Origin: SVQP01 sp045594705
GTDB taxonomy: Bacteria; Bacillota; Clostridia; Oscillospirales; CAG-272
DNA length: 49,724 nt
Direction: 5' to 3'
Assembly (NCBI GenBank): GCA_045594705.1
Contig: JAZNZB010000088.1
Span: 1 to 49,724 of the forward strand
This document shows, one piece after another, positions 15,622 through 24,781 of the stretch (the first letter of the stretch is position 1; each line of letters starts with the position of its first letter). A program made the position numbers and the translations under genes. The notes under the pieces are model-generated. The model did no database searches. It had not been told where the DNA came from and saw only the letters and a list, made by a program, of their open reading frames with translations.

Positions 15622-15649
15622 AGCACTTATGCCTTGCGACATAAGTGCT
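15622..15649 (-). terminator. Terminator of rpsU
   Basis: Stem AGCACTTATG / CATAAGTGCT (10 bp) with an eight-base loop, followed on the minus strand by GTTTGTTTTA. Confidence 0.75.
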
Positions 15650-15656
15650 TTTTGTA

Positions 15657-15833
15657 TTACTTATACTTTCTCTTGCGCGCTGCTTCAGATTTCTTCTTGC
15701 GCTTTACGCTGGGCTTCTCGTAGCATTCTCTCTTACGGAGCTCGGCAAGAACGTTGGAGCGAGCCATCTGACGCTTAAAACGTCTCAGAGCGCTATCCAG
15801 GGTTTCGCCTTCCTTGAGTCTTACTTCTGCCAT
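15657..15833 (-). CDS. rpsU: 30S ribosomal protein S21
   Basis: A 58-residue basic protein reading MAEVRLKEGETLDSALRR at the start, then FKRQMARSNVLAELRKREC and a Lys/Arg-rich tail ending RKRKYK. This is the full usual length and pattern of bS21, which sits near the anti-Shine-Dalgarno end of 16S rRNA in the small subunit and helps initiation. The RBS GGGAGGG lies about nine bases before the ATG. It has its own consensus promoter downstream of leuS and a terminator, so it is a separate transcription unit. Confidence 0.97.
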   Translation of the reverse strand: MAEVRLKEGETLDSALRRFKRQMARSNVLAELRKRECYEKPSVKRKKKSEAARKRKYK

Positions 15834-15900
15834 TATCTATTTCCCTCCCCTCGCGTCTGCCAAGAGTGAACTAAACATAACTTCCGTTATATCCTTTGGT

Positions 15901-15929
15901 ATTATACACCAAACATTTTGGAATGTCAA
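15901..15929 (-). promoter_or_regulatory. Sigma-A promoter of rpsU
   Basis: Perfect TTGACA (15929-15924), 17-base spacer, TATAAT (15906-15901), in the gap between leuS and rpsU. Confidence 0.9.
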
Positions 15930-15954
15930 GTGTTTATGCAAAAGTTTTTTATTT

Positions 15955-18390
15955 TTATCTGACCACGATATTAACGATCTTGCCGGGTACGGAAATTTCC
16001 TTAACGATGGTCTTGCCCTCAATCTGCTCTGCGATCTTGGGATCGGCCTTTGCAGCGGCAATCGCATCCTCCTTGGAGCAGCCTACGGGCAGCATCACGG
16101 TAGCACGAACCTTGCCGTTGATCTGTACGGCAACCTCGACCGTGTCATCGACCGTCTTGCTCTCGTCAAAGGTGGGCCAGGGCTCATATGCAATGGTATT
16201 GTCATGACCCATGATCTGCCAGATCTCCTCACCGATGTGCGGGCAGATGCAGGACAGCATCTTGATAAGACCCTCCGCGTACTCGCGGGAGCACTTGCCT
16301 TCCTTATAGACCGCGTTGACAAAGATCATCATCTGAGAGATGGCGGTGTTGAACGCCAGCTTCTCAAAGTCCTCGGTGATCTTCTTGACGCTCTTGTGAT
16401 AGATCTTTTCAAGAGCAGGCACAGCCTCGTCCACGACGTTACCCTCTTCGGTAAAGAACGCCCATACACGGTTGAGGAAGCGGCGTGCGCCGTCAACGCC
16501 TGCGTCACTCCAGGGCTTGGAAACTTCCAACGGGCCCATAAACATCTCGTAGAGTCTGAGCGTATCTGCACCGTAATCTCTGACTACGTCGCTGGGGTTG
16601 ACCACGTACTCGGGGAAACGCTTACCCATCTTGATGCCGTTTGCGCCAAGGATCATGCCCTGGTGCACCAGCTTTTGGAAGGGCTCCTTGGTGGGAGCAA
16701 GTCCCTTGTCGTACAGGTATCTGTTCCAGATTCTGGAGTACATCAGGTGACCGACTGCATGCTCGGGGCCGCCGATGTAAAGGTCAACGGGCATCCAGTG
16801 CTTGAGCAGCTCCTGATTTGCAAATTCATCGTTGTTGTGGGGATCGATATAGCGCAGGAAGTACCAGCTCGAGCCTGCAGAGCCGGGCATGGTGGAGGTC
16901 TCTCTCTTACCCTTGATGCCGTTCTTGTCATACTGCTTCCACTCGGTTGCGTTTTCCAAGGGGGCCTTACCGCCCTCGCCCTTGTAGTTTTCCAGCTCGG
17001 GCAAAATCAGCGGCAGCTCCTCGTCGGGCAGCACGTGCACCTCGCCGTCCTCACCGTGAACCACGGGAACGGGCTCGCCCCAGTAACGCTGGCGCGCAAA
17101 GATCCACTCTCTGAAGTGGTAATTGACCGTTCTCTTGGCAACGCCCAGACCCTCGAGCTTGCAGGTAATGGCCTCCTTAGCCTCTTCTACGGTCAAGCCC
17201 GTGAATTCCTCGGAGTTGACAAGGCGATAGCCCTTGCCCAGGTAGTCCTGCTTCTCAAATGCCTTTTCGGATACGTCCACGTGGCCAAGCTTTTCGTCGC
17301 CGTCGATGACCTGGATCATATCGATATTGTGCGCGATCGCGTACTCAAAGTCACGCTGGTCGTGCGAAGGAACAGCCATAACCGCGCCCGTGCCGTAGCT
17401 TGCAAGCACGAAGTCACCGATGAACATGCGCACTTCCTTGCCGTTGACAGGGTTGATGCAGGTCACGCCCTTGAGCTCACAGCCCGACTTGGTCTTGTTG
17501 AGCTCGGTTCTATCCATATCGTTCTTCTTGAGCGTTTCGTCGATATATGCCTGAACCTCTTCTCTGTTCTGCACTCTGTCAAGCAGACGCTTGGTCACCT
17601 CGCCGTCGGGAGCGAGCACCATGAAGGTGATACCGTAAATGGTCTCGATGCAGGTGGTGAAGATGGAAAACTCACCGCCACCCACGATGTCAAACTTGAC
17701 CTCCACACCGGTGGACTTGCCGATCCAGTTCTTCTGCATCAGCTTGGTGGATTCGGGCCAATCGATCTCGTCCAGGCCCTCCAGCAGCTTTTCTGCAAAT
17801 GCAGGCTGGTTGATGACCCACTGCTTCATATTCTTTCTGACTACGGGGTAGCCGCCGCGCTCGGACTTGCCGTCGATGACCTCATCGTTGGAAAGCACGG
17901 TGCCAAGCTCCTCGCACCAGTTAACAGGCATATCGATATACTGTGCGTAGCCGTCCAGATACAGCTGCTTGAAGATCCACTGGGTCCACTTATAGAACTC
18001 GGGGTCGCTGGTCGCGATCATCTTGGACCAGTCGTAGTCAAAGCCCAGCTCGCGCAGCTGGTTCGAAAAGGTCTTGATATTTTCCTGGGTAAAGCCGTTG
18101 GGGTGATTGCCCGTAGTGACTGCATACTGCTCTGCGGGCAGGCCGAACGAGTCGTATCCCATGGGGTGCAGCACGTTGTAGCCCTGCATTCTCTTCATTC
18201 TGGACATGATGTCGGTCGCAGTATAGCCCTCGGGGTGGCCTGCGTGCAGGCCTACACCGGACGGATAGGGGAACATATCCAAAGCGTAAAACTTAGGCTT
18301 CGAAAAATCCCAAACGTCGGTCTTGAAGGTCTGGTTCTTTTCCCAGTACTCCTGCCACTTTTTTTCCACTTGTAAATGCTCGTACTTCAT
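15955..18390 (-). CDS. leuS: Leucyl-tRNA synthetase
   Basis: Charges tRNA-Leu. The 811-residue class I synthetase is of normal bacterial length. The HIGH-type motif is in PYPSGVGLHAGHPEGY (HAGH at 49-52). The CP1 editing domain contains the threonine-rich motif TTCIETIYGITFMVLAPDG and GTGAVMAVPSHDQRDFEYA. The catalytic part includes ARQRYWGEPVPV. The usual KMSKS loop reads KMGKRF (587-592), a variant. TLRLYEMFMGPLE and the anticodon-binding and C-terminal domains follow. The RBS is AAAGGAAAAA. It has its own perfect promoter and a leader of about 160 bases that carries a palindromic repeat rather than a T-box. Confidence 0.97.
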   Translation of the reverse strand: MKYEHLQVEKKWQEYWEKNQTFKTDVWDFSKPKFYALDMFPYPSGVGLHAGHPEGYTATDIMSRMKRMQGYNVLHPMGYDSFGLPAEQYAVTTGNHPNGFTQENIKTFSNQLRELGFDYDWSKMIATSDPEFYKWTQWIFKQLYLDGYAQYIDMPVNWCEELGTVLSNDEVIDGKSERGGYPVVRKNMKQWVINQPAFAEKLLEGLDEIDWPESTKLMQKNWIGKSTGVEVKFDIVGGGEFSIFTTCIETIYGITFMVLAPDGEVTKRLLDRVQNREEVQAYIDETLKKNDMDRTELNKTKSGCELKGVTCINPVNGKEVRMFIGDFVLASYGTGAVMAVPSHDQRDFEYAIAHNIDMIQVIDGDEKLGHVDVSEKAFEKQDYLGKGYRLVNSEEFTGLTVEEAKEAITCKLEGLGVAKRTVNYHFREWIFARQRYWGEPVPVVHGEDGEVHVLPDEELPLILPELENYKGEGGKAPLENATEWKQYDKNGIKGKRETSTMPGSAGSSWYFLRYIDPHNNDEFANQELLKHWMPVDLYIGGPEHAVGHLMYSRIWNRYLYDKGLAPTKEPFQKLVHQGMILGANGIKMGKRFPEYVVNPSDVVRDYGADTLRLYEMFMGPLEVSKPWSDAGVDGARRFLNRVWAFFTEEGNVVDEAVPALEKIYHKSVKKITEDFEKLAFNTAISQMMIFVNAVYKEGKCSREYAEGLIKMLSCICPHIGEEIWQIMGHDNTIAYEPWPTFDESKTVDDTVEVAVQINGKVRATVMLPVGCSKEDAIAAAKADPKIAEQIEGKTIVKEISVPGKIVNIVVR

Positions 18391-18446
18391 GATTTATATT
18401 TTTCCTTTCTGCCGCTGTTTGGGAAGCACCGATCGCCATATCGACT

Positions 18447-18503
18447 CGTAGGGGCGACCTGCGGTCGCCCGATCTGAGCGGGCGACCACAGGTCGCCCCT
18501 ACG
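18447..18503. repeat. CGTAGGGGCGACC palindromic repeat in the leuS leader
   Basis: The outer arms are 14 bp (CGTAGGGGCGACCT / AGGTCGCCCCTACG) and the inner arms 9 bp (GGTCGCCCG / CGGGCGACC), so the unit folds as a long interrupted hairpin. It shares its end word with the repeats at 5571-5750. It lies between the leuS promoter and start codon, so it would be transcribed in the 5' leader. Confidence 0.8.
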
Positions 18504-18556
18504 AAATATCATTTCCCTAACAGTACATAGTTTTCATGATAAAAAACACACCTTTT

Positions 18557-18585
18557 ATTATATATTTCATTTGCCTTTTTGTCAA
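18557..18585 (-). promoter_or_regulatory. Sigma-A promoter of leuS
   Basis: Perfect TTGACA (18585-18580), 17-base spacer, TATAAT (18562-18557). Confidence 0.88.
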
Positions 18586-18595
18586 TAGTTTTGGG

Positions 18596-18629
18596 GCAAA
18601 AACCAAAAGGGCTGCTATGCAGCCCTTTT
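18596..18629 (-). terminator. Terminator of the solute-binding lipoprotein gene
   Basis: Stem AAAAGGGCTGC / GCAGCCCTTTT with a three-base loop, followed on the minus strand by GGTTTTT. It directly follows the stop codon and separates this gene from leuS. Confidence 0.85.
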
Positions 18630-18633
18630 TTGA

Positions 18634-20091
18634 TCACTCTCCCTGGTAAACCTCCAGGATCTTGTCTATATCCTTTTCCATGGTCTTGTCCTTGACTTTT
18701 TTGATTGCACTTGCAACAGAGTCGTTCTTGGCATCCAGGCAGGTCTGGAACAGAACCGCGCAGGGATAGGCCTTGCTGAAGAAATGCGCATATCCAAAGT
18801 CAAAAACTCTGTTACGGATGATGATGTCCACCATTTCGGCAGACTCCGCATCACGCACATTCTTGGACTTGGCAACCTTATCATACAGGGTGTCGGTCAC
18901 CATGTAGTAGGAAGAGGACGCAAGTGCCTCCATCATGTAGCCCACGAAGTCAAGTCTGTCCTCGCCAAGGCTCTTGGGCACGACGACAACCGATGCCGCA
19001 CCGTTGACAAAGCTCATATAATCCTCTTGTGCCGTATCATACTTGGGCTGAGGCAGCACACCGTATTCATCCGCCATGTCCTTAAAGCCAAATTCGGAAT
19101 TGGCGATCTGCGTCAGAGAGCAGGAGACGAACAGTGCTCTGCCCTCGGTAAAGATCTTATATGCCTCGGTGTGAATGCTGACATCGTTAATGTACAAAGA
19201 ATTGTTGGTCATAAAGGTGGTGTACACCTTGTCGTAAATACTCTGGATCTTATCCTGGTCCACGCTGTAAACGGGATAGTTGTCCGCATCCTTGGTAAAG
19301 AATGTCGCGCCGGAGCCAAAGAAGAAATTGAATGGACCTGCTAAGTGCCAGCTGCTCAAGCCGTAATAGTCGTTTTTGAGCTCGATCTTGCCGTCACCGT
19401 TGACGTCCTTGGTCTGATCCTTGGTCAGGGCGTTGAGCTCGTCCAGTGTCCATGCGCCGTCTCTTGCCAGCTCGTAAGGATACTCCAAGGACTGATCGTC
19501 AAAGTGATTTTTATTGAATGCAAGGCAGGCGGAATACAGCATGGTGTGCGGTAACAGGTCGCCCACGGTCAAGAACTGGTGGTTACCGATGGTAAAGCCT
19601 TCCTTTGCATCCTGGTCCCACCAGATCTGGTTGAAATCCACGTACTCCAGCTCGTCAAGGTCAATCAGGTAGTTGTTGACCGCCAGGTTGGTTGCGGCGT
19701 TGACCATGTGCTGGTATACGATGTCATATTCGCCGTTGCCCGAGCTGACGTCCTTGGCAACTTTGTCGCCCAGAATGGTATACTCGGTTTCCAGCAAGGT
19801 ATTGATGGTAATGCCATAGGTGGACTCCAACTTATCATTTCGTCTGTAAAGCGCATCCTCAAGCGGATCGGAGGATGCTTCATCGCTACCCGCATCCATC
19901 TCTCGGTTGACAAGCAGCGTCAGGGTATTGCCGGCAAATTCATCGGTGGTCTCCAGCTCGGGGCTGATCCAATGCGCCTCCTCTTGTGCGCCGGTGGTGG
20001 ATTCCTGTTCCTGCTGCTCATTGTTCGCACAACCTGCAAAAGCCGACAGCAGGAGGATGCCGCACAGCAGCATAACGAGAATTCTTCTCAT
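18634..20091 (-). CDS. Extracellular solute-binding lipoprotein (ABC type, family-1-like)
   Basis: A 485-residue lipoprotein with signal MRRILVMLLCGILLLSAFAGC (lipidated Cys21) and an acidic/Gln spacer. The mature part resembles sugar-type substrate-binding proteins: YDIVYQHMVNAATN in the first lobe, DQTKDVNGDGKIELKNDYYG (a possible DxNxDG calcium loop), AYKIFTEGRALFVSCSLTQIA, and YGVLPQPKYDTAQEDYMSF with the usual MPxP-like YGVLPxPK signature. It should capture a solute, perhaps a sugar or glycan fragment, at the membrane. No permease or ATPase gene is next to it, so it is an orphan. The RBS is AAAGGAG. It has its own promoter and terminator. Confidence 0.85.
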   Translation of the reverse strand: MRRILVMLLCGILLLSAFAGCANNEQQEQESTTGAQEEAHWISPELETTDEFAGNTLTLLVNREMDAGSDEASSDPLEDALYRRNDKLESTYGITINTLLETEYTILGDKVAKDVSSGNGEYDIVYQHMVNAATNLAVNNYLIDLDELEYVDFNQIWWDQDAKEGFTIGNHQFLTVGDLLPHTMLYSACLAFNKNHFDDQSLEYPYELARDGAWTLDELNALTKDQTKDVNGDGKIELKNDYYGLSSWHLAGPFNFFFGSGATFFTKDADNYPVYSVDQDKIQSIYDKVYTTFMTNNSLYINDVSIHTEAYKIFTEGRALFVSCSLTQIANSEFGFKDMADEYGVLPQPKYDTAQEDYMSFVNGAASVVVVPKSLGEDRLDFVGYMMEALASSSYYMVTDTLYDKVAKSKNVRDAESAEMVDIIIRNRVFDFGYAHFFSKAYPCAVLFQTCLDAKNDSVASAIKKVKDKTMEKDIDKILEVYQGE

Positions 20092-20152
20092 GTTTTTTCT
20101 CCTTTGAATATAAATGTAATTCTACCGTATTTTCCCGTGGTGATATCAGCCA

Positions 20153-20182
20153 ATTATACCATACGCAATCAATGCTTGTCAA
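20153..20182 (-). promoter_or_regulatory. Sigma-A promoter of the solute-binding lipoprotein gene
   Basis: TTGACA (20182-20177), 18-base spacer, TATAAT (20158-20153). Confidence 0.75.
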
Positions 20183-20259
20183 GCACACACGCTCTCTTTT
20201 TGTTCATCCCGCTGTATTTTGCCCTCGGTAGAGTTTTCTCCGTTTTTTTGTATAAGCGC

Positions 20260-20290
20260 AAAAAAGGACCAAGGCTTATCGCCTTGGTCC
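20260..20290 (-). terminator. Strong terminator of the pilus operon
   Basis: A perfect 10-bp GC-rich stem (GGACCAAGGC / GCCTTGGTCC) with loop TTATC, followed on the minus strand by six Ts. It closes the 11-gene unit that starts near 36.3 kb. Confidence 0.92.
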
Positions 20291-20304
20291 AAAATCCTTT
20301 GGGA

Positions 20305-23300
20305 TCACATTTTGATCGGCTTTTTTCTCTGCAGAATGATCGCGATAACAATGCCGATCGACACGATCAGCAATGCAGTGATCACGCCTGCCAGAACCTC
20401 GGCCGCCGTGCCGCCCTCCACGACCTTAAAGGTGGTAACAACCTCTACGTTGCCCTTGGGCATAACAAACGAATACACACCGTCCTCAAACTTGACCTCA
20501 AGCTCCTTGCCGTTTGACAGCACAACAACGGATTTGATATGGAACCCTTCGTCAGGATTGGGCGTAAAGGTCACGATATCTCCCTCGTATGCCTCGTTGG
20601 GTGCGTTTGCAAGACCGTTTTCAGCAGACAGACCGGTGATCTTGTACTTATCGCGAAGCACGTAAGTGGCAAAATCCATGGTGGAGAATACAAGATGCCC
20701 ATCAATATGCTCTGCCTCAATCTTTTTGAGCGCACCGTCTTCCCCGACGCAATACACGTCAGCAGAGTATGCCCCTTGATAAGGCAGCTTGAGGATCAGC
20801 TCAGTCATCAAAAACTGTACGGGAAATCCGTTCGCGTCCAACAGCTCCAACTGATACGAAATGCGATCTTCATATGGCACGCATGCCAATCTTACCTCGT
20901 AGATCGCACCGCTCATATTGTAGAAAGCATCGACCTGCTCCTTGGGGAATTCCACAATGGCCTTGCCAAAGTGCACCTGCAGCAGTGCTGCACCGTTCTC
21001 GCCCGCCTTGTCCATCACTCTGGAAATATCGACGATACTGCCGTCCACATATAAGATGTATTTCCCGTCCGGGCTGATCGACAGAATGCCATCCTCCCCA
21101 TCCTTGACAGGTGCAAGAGGAAATGCGTCAAAGTAAGCGGTATAGGTAGTCGGTTGTCCGTCTACCTCGGTAAAGGGTCTGTCCCAACCTGTAAATACGT
21201 AGTAATAGCGGCTGTCATCTGCAATCGTGGGCTTTCTGCTCGGATATACGGGAACAGTGCCATACTCAAATTCCAGCACGACCTCTTCCTTTCCAAGCAA
21301 AAACGTAATGGGGTGCTTTCTCGGCGTTGTATCAAAGCGCGCCACGTAGGTCGTCTCCTCGGTGACGGGCTCAAGCTCTCTATCCCAACCGGCAAAGATA
21401 AATTCATGCTCTACCGTAGGAGTTTTTTCGGGAGGCTTCTTACATACGGGCGTATCACCGTATGCATGAGGATATACGAATTCCTTACCGTCCACGATAA
21501 ACGTGATCATATACTGTCGCGTGACCTCGTCAAACTGTGCAACGTACGTTACGTCCCCTACCACTGCTCCAATCTTGGAACTCCAACCGCGGAACACGTA
21601 ATCATGCTGCAGTGTCGAGGGCTTGGTGGGTACGGCACCGGGAGCATCTCCGAATACGGGGATTTCACCGTATTTGTAGGTCTGCCGGAAGGTTTGCTCT
21701 TCTACGACCCAAGTGACGGTATACTCATTGAGCACCGGCTCAAATTCAGCGGTAAAGGTGACAGGTCCCGAGAGCGTCGGAAACTCAGACGGCGTTCGGT
21801 ACAGATTTCCTCGGTCGTCCTTCCAACCCTTGAATACGTACGAATACTGTGCGGTGGGTGTCTTGACCGGCGTTTGCAGCGGCACGGCCTCACCCAAATT
21901 CTTTCCGTAATCGTAAACCTTCTCGATCAACGTACCGTCGCCCATCACAAAGGTGACCTTATGTCTGTTCAGCACGGTGGAATACTGTGCTGTATAGACG
22001 ACGTCCTCCTTGACTGTTGTGATCTCCTTATCCCATCCTGCAAACGTATAAATGTATTGCAGGGACGGCTCTCGATCGGTCGATCCTGTAAATACAGGGG
22101 TTTCTCCGTAATACCACAGTGTTTCGATCAGCTTGCCGCCCACGTCCCACGTCACGGTACACTGTCGGGGCACGATCTTATAAGCAGCAAACACCTCAAC
22201 GTCCGAGGTGATCATACTCAGATCAGCCGGCTCTCCGTTCTCGTAGACCCAGTGGTCAAAGGCATAAGCGATCTCATTGACGGGTTGCTTGGTGGGCACG
22301 GGCAGATCCTCGGGATATGCACCTGATTCACCGTAACGCACGGCATCGTAGCCAATATACGTTTTAGCCTCGTCACTGTTATAGAAGTAAATGTAATAAT
22401 AATGCTCGTCCTCGCCAAGGGTTGCCGTATGATTGGCTGCAGCGGTCAGCGTAACCGTCTGTGCAGTGCCAAACGGGGCTCTTTGCACGATTTCTCCGCG
22501 CAAATATGCCTCATAGAGGCTCTGATAGGTGGAATCCCAAGGCAAGGAAGGCGGCGTACCGGGGTGCGGCACGTACAAGGAAGGCTTGGTCGGCACTTCC
22601 ATGGTGCCGGGATCCTGCATGTCTGTCGGGAGCTCTTCAATAGACGTGACTACGCCAAACTCGGGCAGAGGGGGCTTGGTAGGCTCAGGCAGAGTCTGGG
22701 TGGGTCTGGTGGGCAGACTGGTAACCTCGCATTCGGAAGGATGCTTGGGCGGCTTCGGCCATGCACTAAGGGGCTTTGCTTTGTTGGTATCGGATGCAGG
22801 GCGCAGCGAAGCGTCCACCAGATCCTTTGCCTTTTTATGACCGTGATAATCCACCTCGTAGTTCAGGTTCATGGTCATATTATCGTTAAAGCTACAGTTG
22901 TTGACGTAAAGCAAGCCAAGCATGCGCACCAAGGAGTCGACGTAATCGGGATAATCCTTGCACAGTGTGTTATAGATCGGGCCGTTTTTATAAAGCTTAT
23001 TGAGACCGTCGTAGAGCATCTTGAGATGCTTGACAAAGGAGGAATACTCCTTGATATAAAACGCGTATCTCTCCTGATCGGTGCTCAGTGAGCGATAGGT
23101 GGTGAAAAATTTCTGCAATACGGGCGTTGCTGCTACCACGTTGTCCACGGCACTTCCCTCAAGCGCAGAGAGCTCTGCCTTCTTCTCAGCAATCACCTGA
23201 CCGACGCGGTCGTCCAAAACAACCTCAATAAACGAAAAACCGGTCACGGGATCCTTGACCTCCATCAGCGCAAGCAGACCCAGGTGGTGATTGACCGTGG

Positions 23301-24201
23301 CCATCTCGTTCTGATATTCAGCATACAGAGCAGGATACTGCTCATTGTATTTCATGTATTGCTCGAACTTGCTGCAATTCTCGTAATAGGTAGCCCATTC
23401 CTTTTGATTATCGGTATAATCGGCATAGGCTTGATTATATACCTGCATTTCTGTCAGGTACTGCTGATAAAGCAGATAATCTGCGTACAATGCCTCTTGA
23501 TACTGATGGTCACGGTATGCGTCCAGCTCGGCCTGATATCTCGTCCATTCGATCTGGTTTTCATTGTACTCATCCAGCTTGAGATTATATTGCTCCAGCG
23601 AGGATTGGTAGATCGCGTACTCCCCATCCAAGGAAACTGCGGTATCGTAAGCAAAATTGACAAAATCGTTGAGCGTATCCGCAGAAATGGTGAACTGCGA
23701 GGTGTACTCAACCGTCATCAGCACGTTGCTGCTCCATGCAACGCCCTCCACAGTGGCGCGGAAATAGTTTGCATCCACGTCGGGGGCAGGAGAAAACTTT
23801 CCGGATTTTCCGTTGATCACAACGCGCGAGGGTGTCCAGCAAATGTCATAATCGTATCTGCTGTTGTAAATGTAGTCGTCCATCAGAATAATGGTCAACT
23901 GCTGCGTTTCGCCATTGTACGTGATCTGCGGATCAACGATCGAAGGACGCTTGTAATAAAGAACGTTTTGCCCATCGAACTTATATCGGATCAAGTTCTT
24001 CTCTGCATCGGTCAGTTGGTAACCGTAAAGCTGCTCAAGCACGTCTCCCATATATACGGTTGCCGACTTGGTGCTGCCCATGCTGTAATCCAGATCCGAG
24101 TATTTTTTTCTTACTCGGGGTGTGGTTTCCGCAGCTGCTGTTCCCACCAAAGTTCCGATTAGCAGTAAACAAGCTGTTAAGAAAACAACTATTTTTTTCA
24201 T
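20305..24201 (-). CDS. Giant surface protein with Tyr-rich helical region and InlB-type repeats
   Basis: About 1298 residues and not a pilin. The signal peptide is at 1-24 and a globular region at 30-190. Residues 195-300 form a helical stretch very rich in tyrosine (21 Tyr in about 100 residues; YQAELDAYRDHQYQEALY-type spacing). A globular helical part covers 305-460 and a Pro/Thr hinge 468-555 (PTRPTQTLPEPTKPPLPE). Five to six InlB/Listeria-Bacteroides-type repeats (about 615-1027) each end with an FxGW...YTAxF pattern. A beta domain covers 1030-1260 and a C-terminal membrane helix 1267-1290 ends KKPIKM. An in-frame TTG at 24204 has better RBS spacing than the ATG. It is the last gene of the pilus operon. 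An adhesin or scaffold role is inferred. Confidence 0.82.
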   Translation of the reverse strand: MKKIVVFLTACLLLIGTLVGTAAAETTPRVRKKYSDLDYSMGSTKSATVYMGDVLEQLYGYQLTDAEKNLIRYKFDGQNVLYYKRPSIVDPQITYNGETQQLTIILMDDYIYNSRYDYDICWTPSRVVINGKSGKFSPAPDVDANYFRATVEGVAWSSNVLMTVEYTSQFTISADTLNDFVNFAYDTAVSLDGEYAIYQSSLEQYNLKLDEYNENQIEWTRYQAELDAYRDHQYQEALYADYLLYQQYLTEMQVYNQAYADYTDNQKEWATYYENCSKFEQYMKYNEQYPALYAEYQNEMATVNHHLGLLALMEVKDPVTGFSFIEVVLDDRVGQVIAEKKAELSALEGSAVDNVVAATPVLQKFFTTYRSLSTDQERYAFYIKEYSSFVKHLKMLYDGLNKLYKNGPIYNTLCKDYPDYVDSLVRMLGLLYVNNCSFNDNMTMNLNYEVDYHGHKKAKDLVDASLRPASDTNKAKPLSAWPKPPKHPSECEVTSLPTRPTQTLPEPTKPPLPEFGVVTSIEELPTDMQDPGTMEVPTKPSLYVPHPGTPPSLPWDSTYQSLYEAYLRGEIVQRAPFGTAQTVTLTAAANHTATLGEDEHYYYIYFYNSDEAKTYIGYDAVRYGESGAYPEDLPVPTKQPVNEIAYAFDHWVYENGEPADLSMITSDVEVFAAYKIVPRQCTVTWDVGGKLIETLWYYGETPVFTGSTDREPSLQYIYTFAGWDKEITTVKEDVVYTAQYSTVLNRHKVTFVMGDGTLIEKVYDYGKNLGEAVPLQTPVKTPTAQYSYVFKGWKDDRGNLYRTPSEFPTLSGPVTFTAEFEPVLNEYTVTWVVEEQTFRQTYKYGEIPVFGDAPGAVPTKPSTLQHDYVFRGWSSKIGAVVGDVTYVAQFDEVTRQYMITFIVDGKEFVYPHAYGDTPVCKKPPEKTPTVEHEFIFAGWDRELEPVTEETTYVARFDTTPRKHPITFLLGKEEVVLEFEYGTVPVYPSRKPTIADDSRYYYVFTGWDRPFTEVDGQPTTYTAYFDAFPLAPVKDGEDGILSISPDGKYILYVDGSIVDISRVMDKAGENGAALLQVHFGKAIVEFPKEQVDAFYNMSGAIYEVRLACVPYEDRISYQLELLDANGFPVQFLMTELILKLPYQGAYSADVYCVGEDGALKKIEAEHIDGHLVFSTMDFATYVLRDKYKITGLSAENGLANAPNEAYEGDIVTFTPNPDEGFHIKSVVVLSNGKELEVKFEDGVYSFVMPKGNVEVVTTFKVVEGGTAAEVLAGVITALLIVSIGIVIAIILQRKKPIKM

Positions 24202-24229
24202 CAAAATCTATCCTCCAACGTCACGTACA

Positions 24230-24781
24230 TCACGAGCCGGACGAAGCGACTCTGAGATGCACCACGTGTTTTTCGCCATTTAATTCGTAGATCACGGTGT
24301 CGTCCGTAATCTGCTCAAAGGAAATCGTTCCCGAACAAAGCTCAACGGGATCTCTAACATCAAGGCTCAAGGTGCCCTCTGACGTTTCCGTGCAAAGCCG
24401 ATAAACGACCTGATCCTTACCCTTAATTTTCTCGGTGGTGATCAAAGCGCAAGAGCTTTGCCCTTCACCATCGGTAGCATAGACAATCAGCAAACCCGCA
24501 TAACGGCCGGTAGGCTGATTTTGATTTTCCTCATCGAGTATCTCTTGGTGAACTCTCAGAGAAGCAGAGCCGTATCTCAAAACCGTCTTTTGAATAAATT
24601 CCACCGCGGTTTGCTCTCGCATACTGCTTCCCGCCTCGTTACTGACCTTGGCGGACATTTTTGTACCTGTGATCATAAAGCCTGTTACGGCCGCCATGAC
24701 CACGCCCAAGACCGCGATCACCGCGATCACTTCTACAAGGGTCACGCCCTTGTTATTCTTACTCAGCCGGTTGTTTTGCAT
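24230..24781 (-). CDS. Prepilin-like protein, PilW/GspJ type
   Basis: A 183-residue type IV prepilin. A short basic leader (MQNNRLSKNNKG) is followed by the class III cleavage and assembly motif KG/VTLVEVIAVIAVLG, with glutamate at position +5 and a hydrophobic helix to about residue 32. The C-terminal part is a beta-rich pilin head. The size and long helix, VSNEAGSSMREQTAVEFIQ, suit a minor pilin of the PilW/GspJ kind. GGGAGG lies nine bases before the ATG, and the frame overlaps the end of the preceding PilX-like gene by 23 bases, implying translational coupling. It should be cut by the peptidase encoded in the same operon. Exact class is uncertain. Confidence 0.85.
   Translation of the reverse strand: MQNNRLSKNNKGVTLVEVIAVIAVLGVVMAAVTGFMITGTKMSAKVSNEAGSSMREQTAVEFIQKTVLRYGSASLRVHQEILDEENQNQPTGRYAGLLIVYATDGEGQSSCALITTEKIKGKDQVVYRLCTETSEGTLSLDVRDPVELCSGTISFEQITDDTVIYELNGEKHVVHLRVASSGS

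Noticed and set aside
15814..18375. A very long plus-strand open frame opposite leuS
   Set aside because: leuS on the minus strand has all family motifs, RBS and promoter; the antisense frame is open only because of codon bias and has no RBS or recognisable protein.
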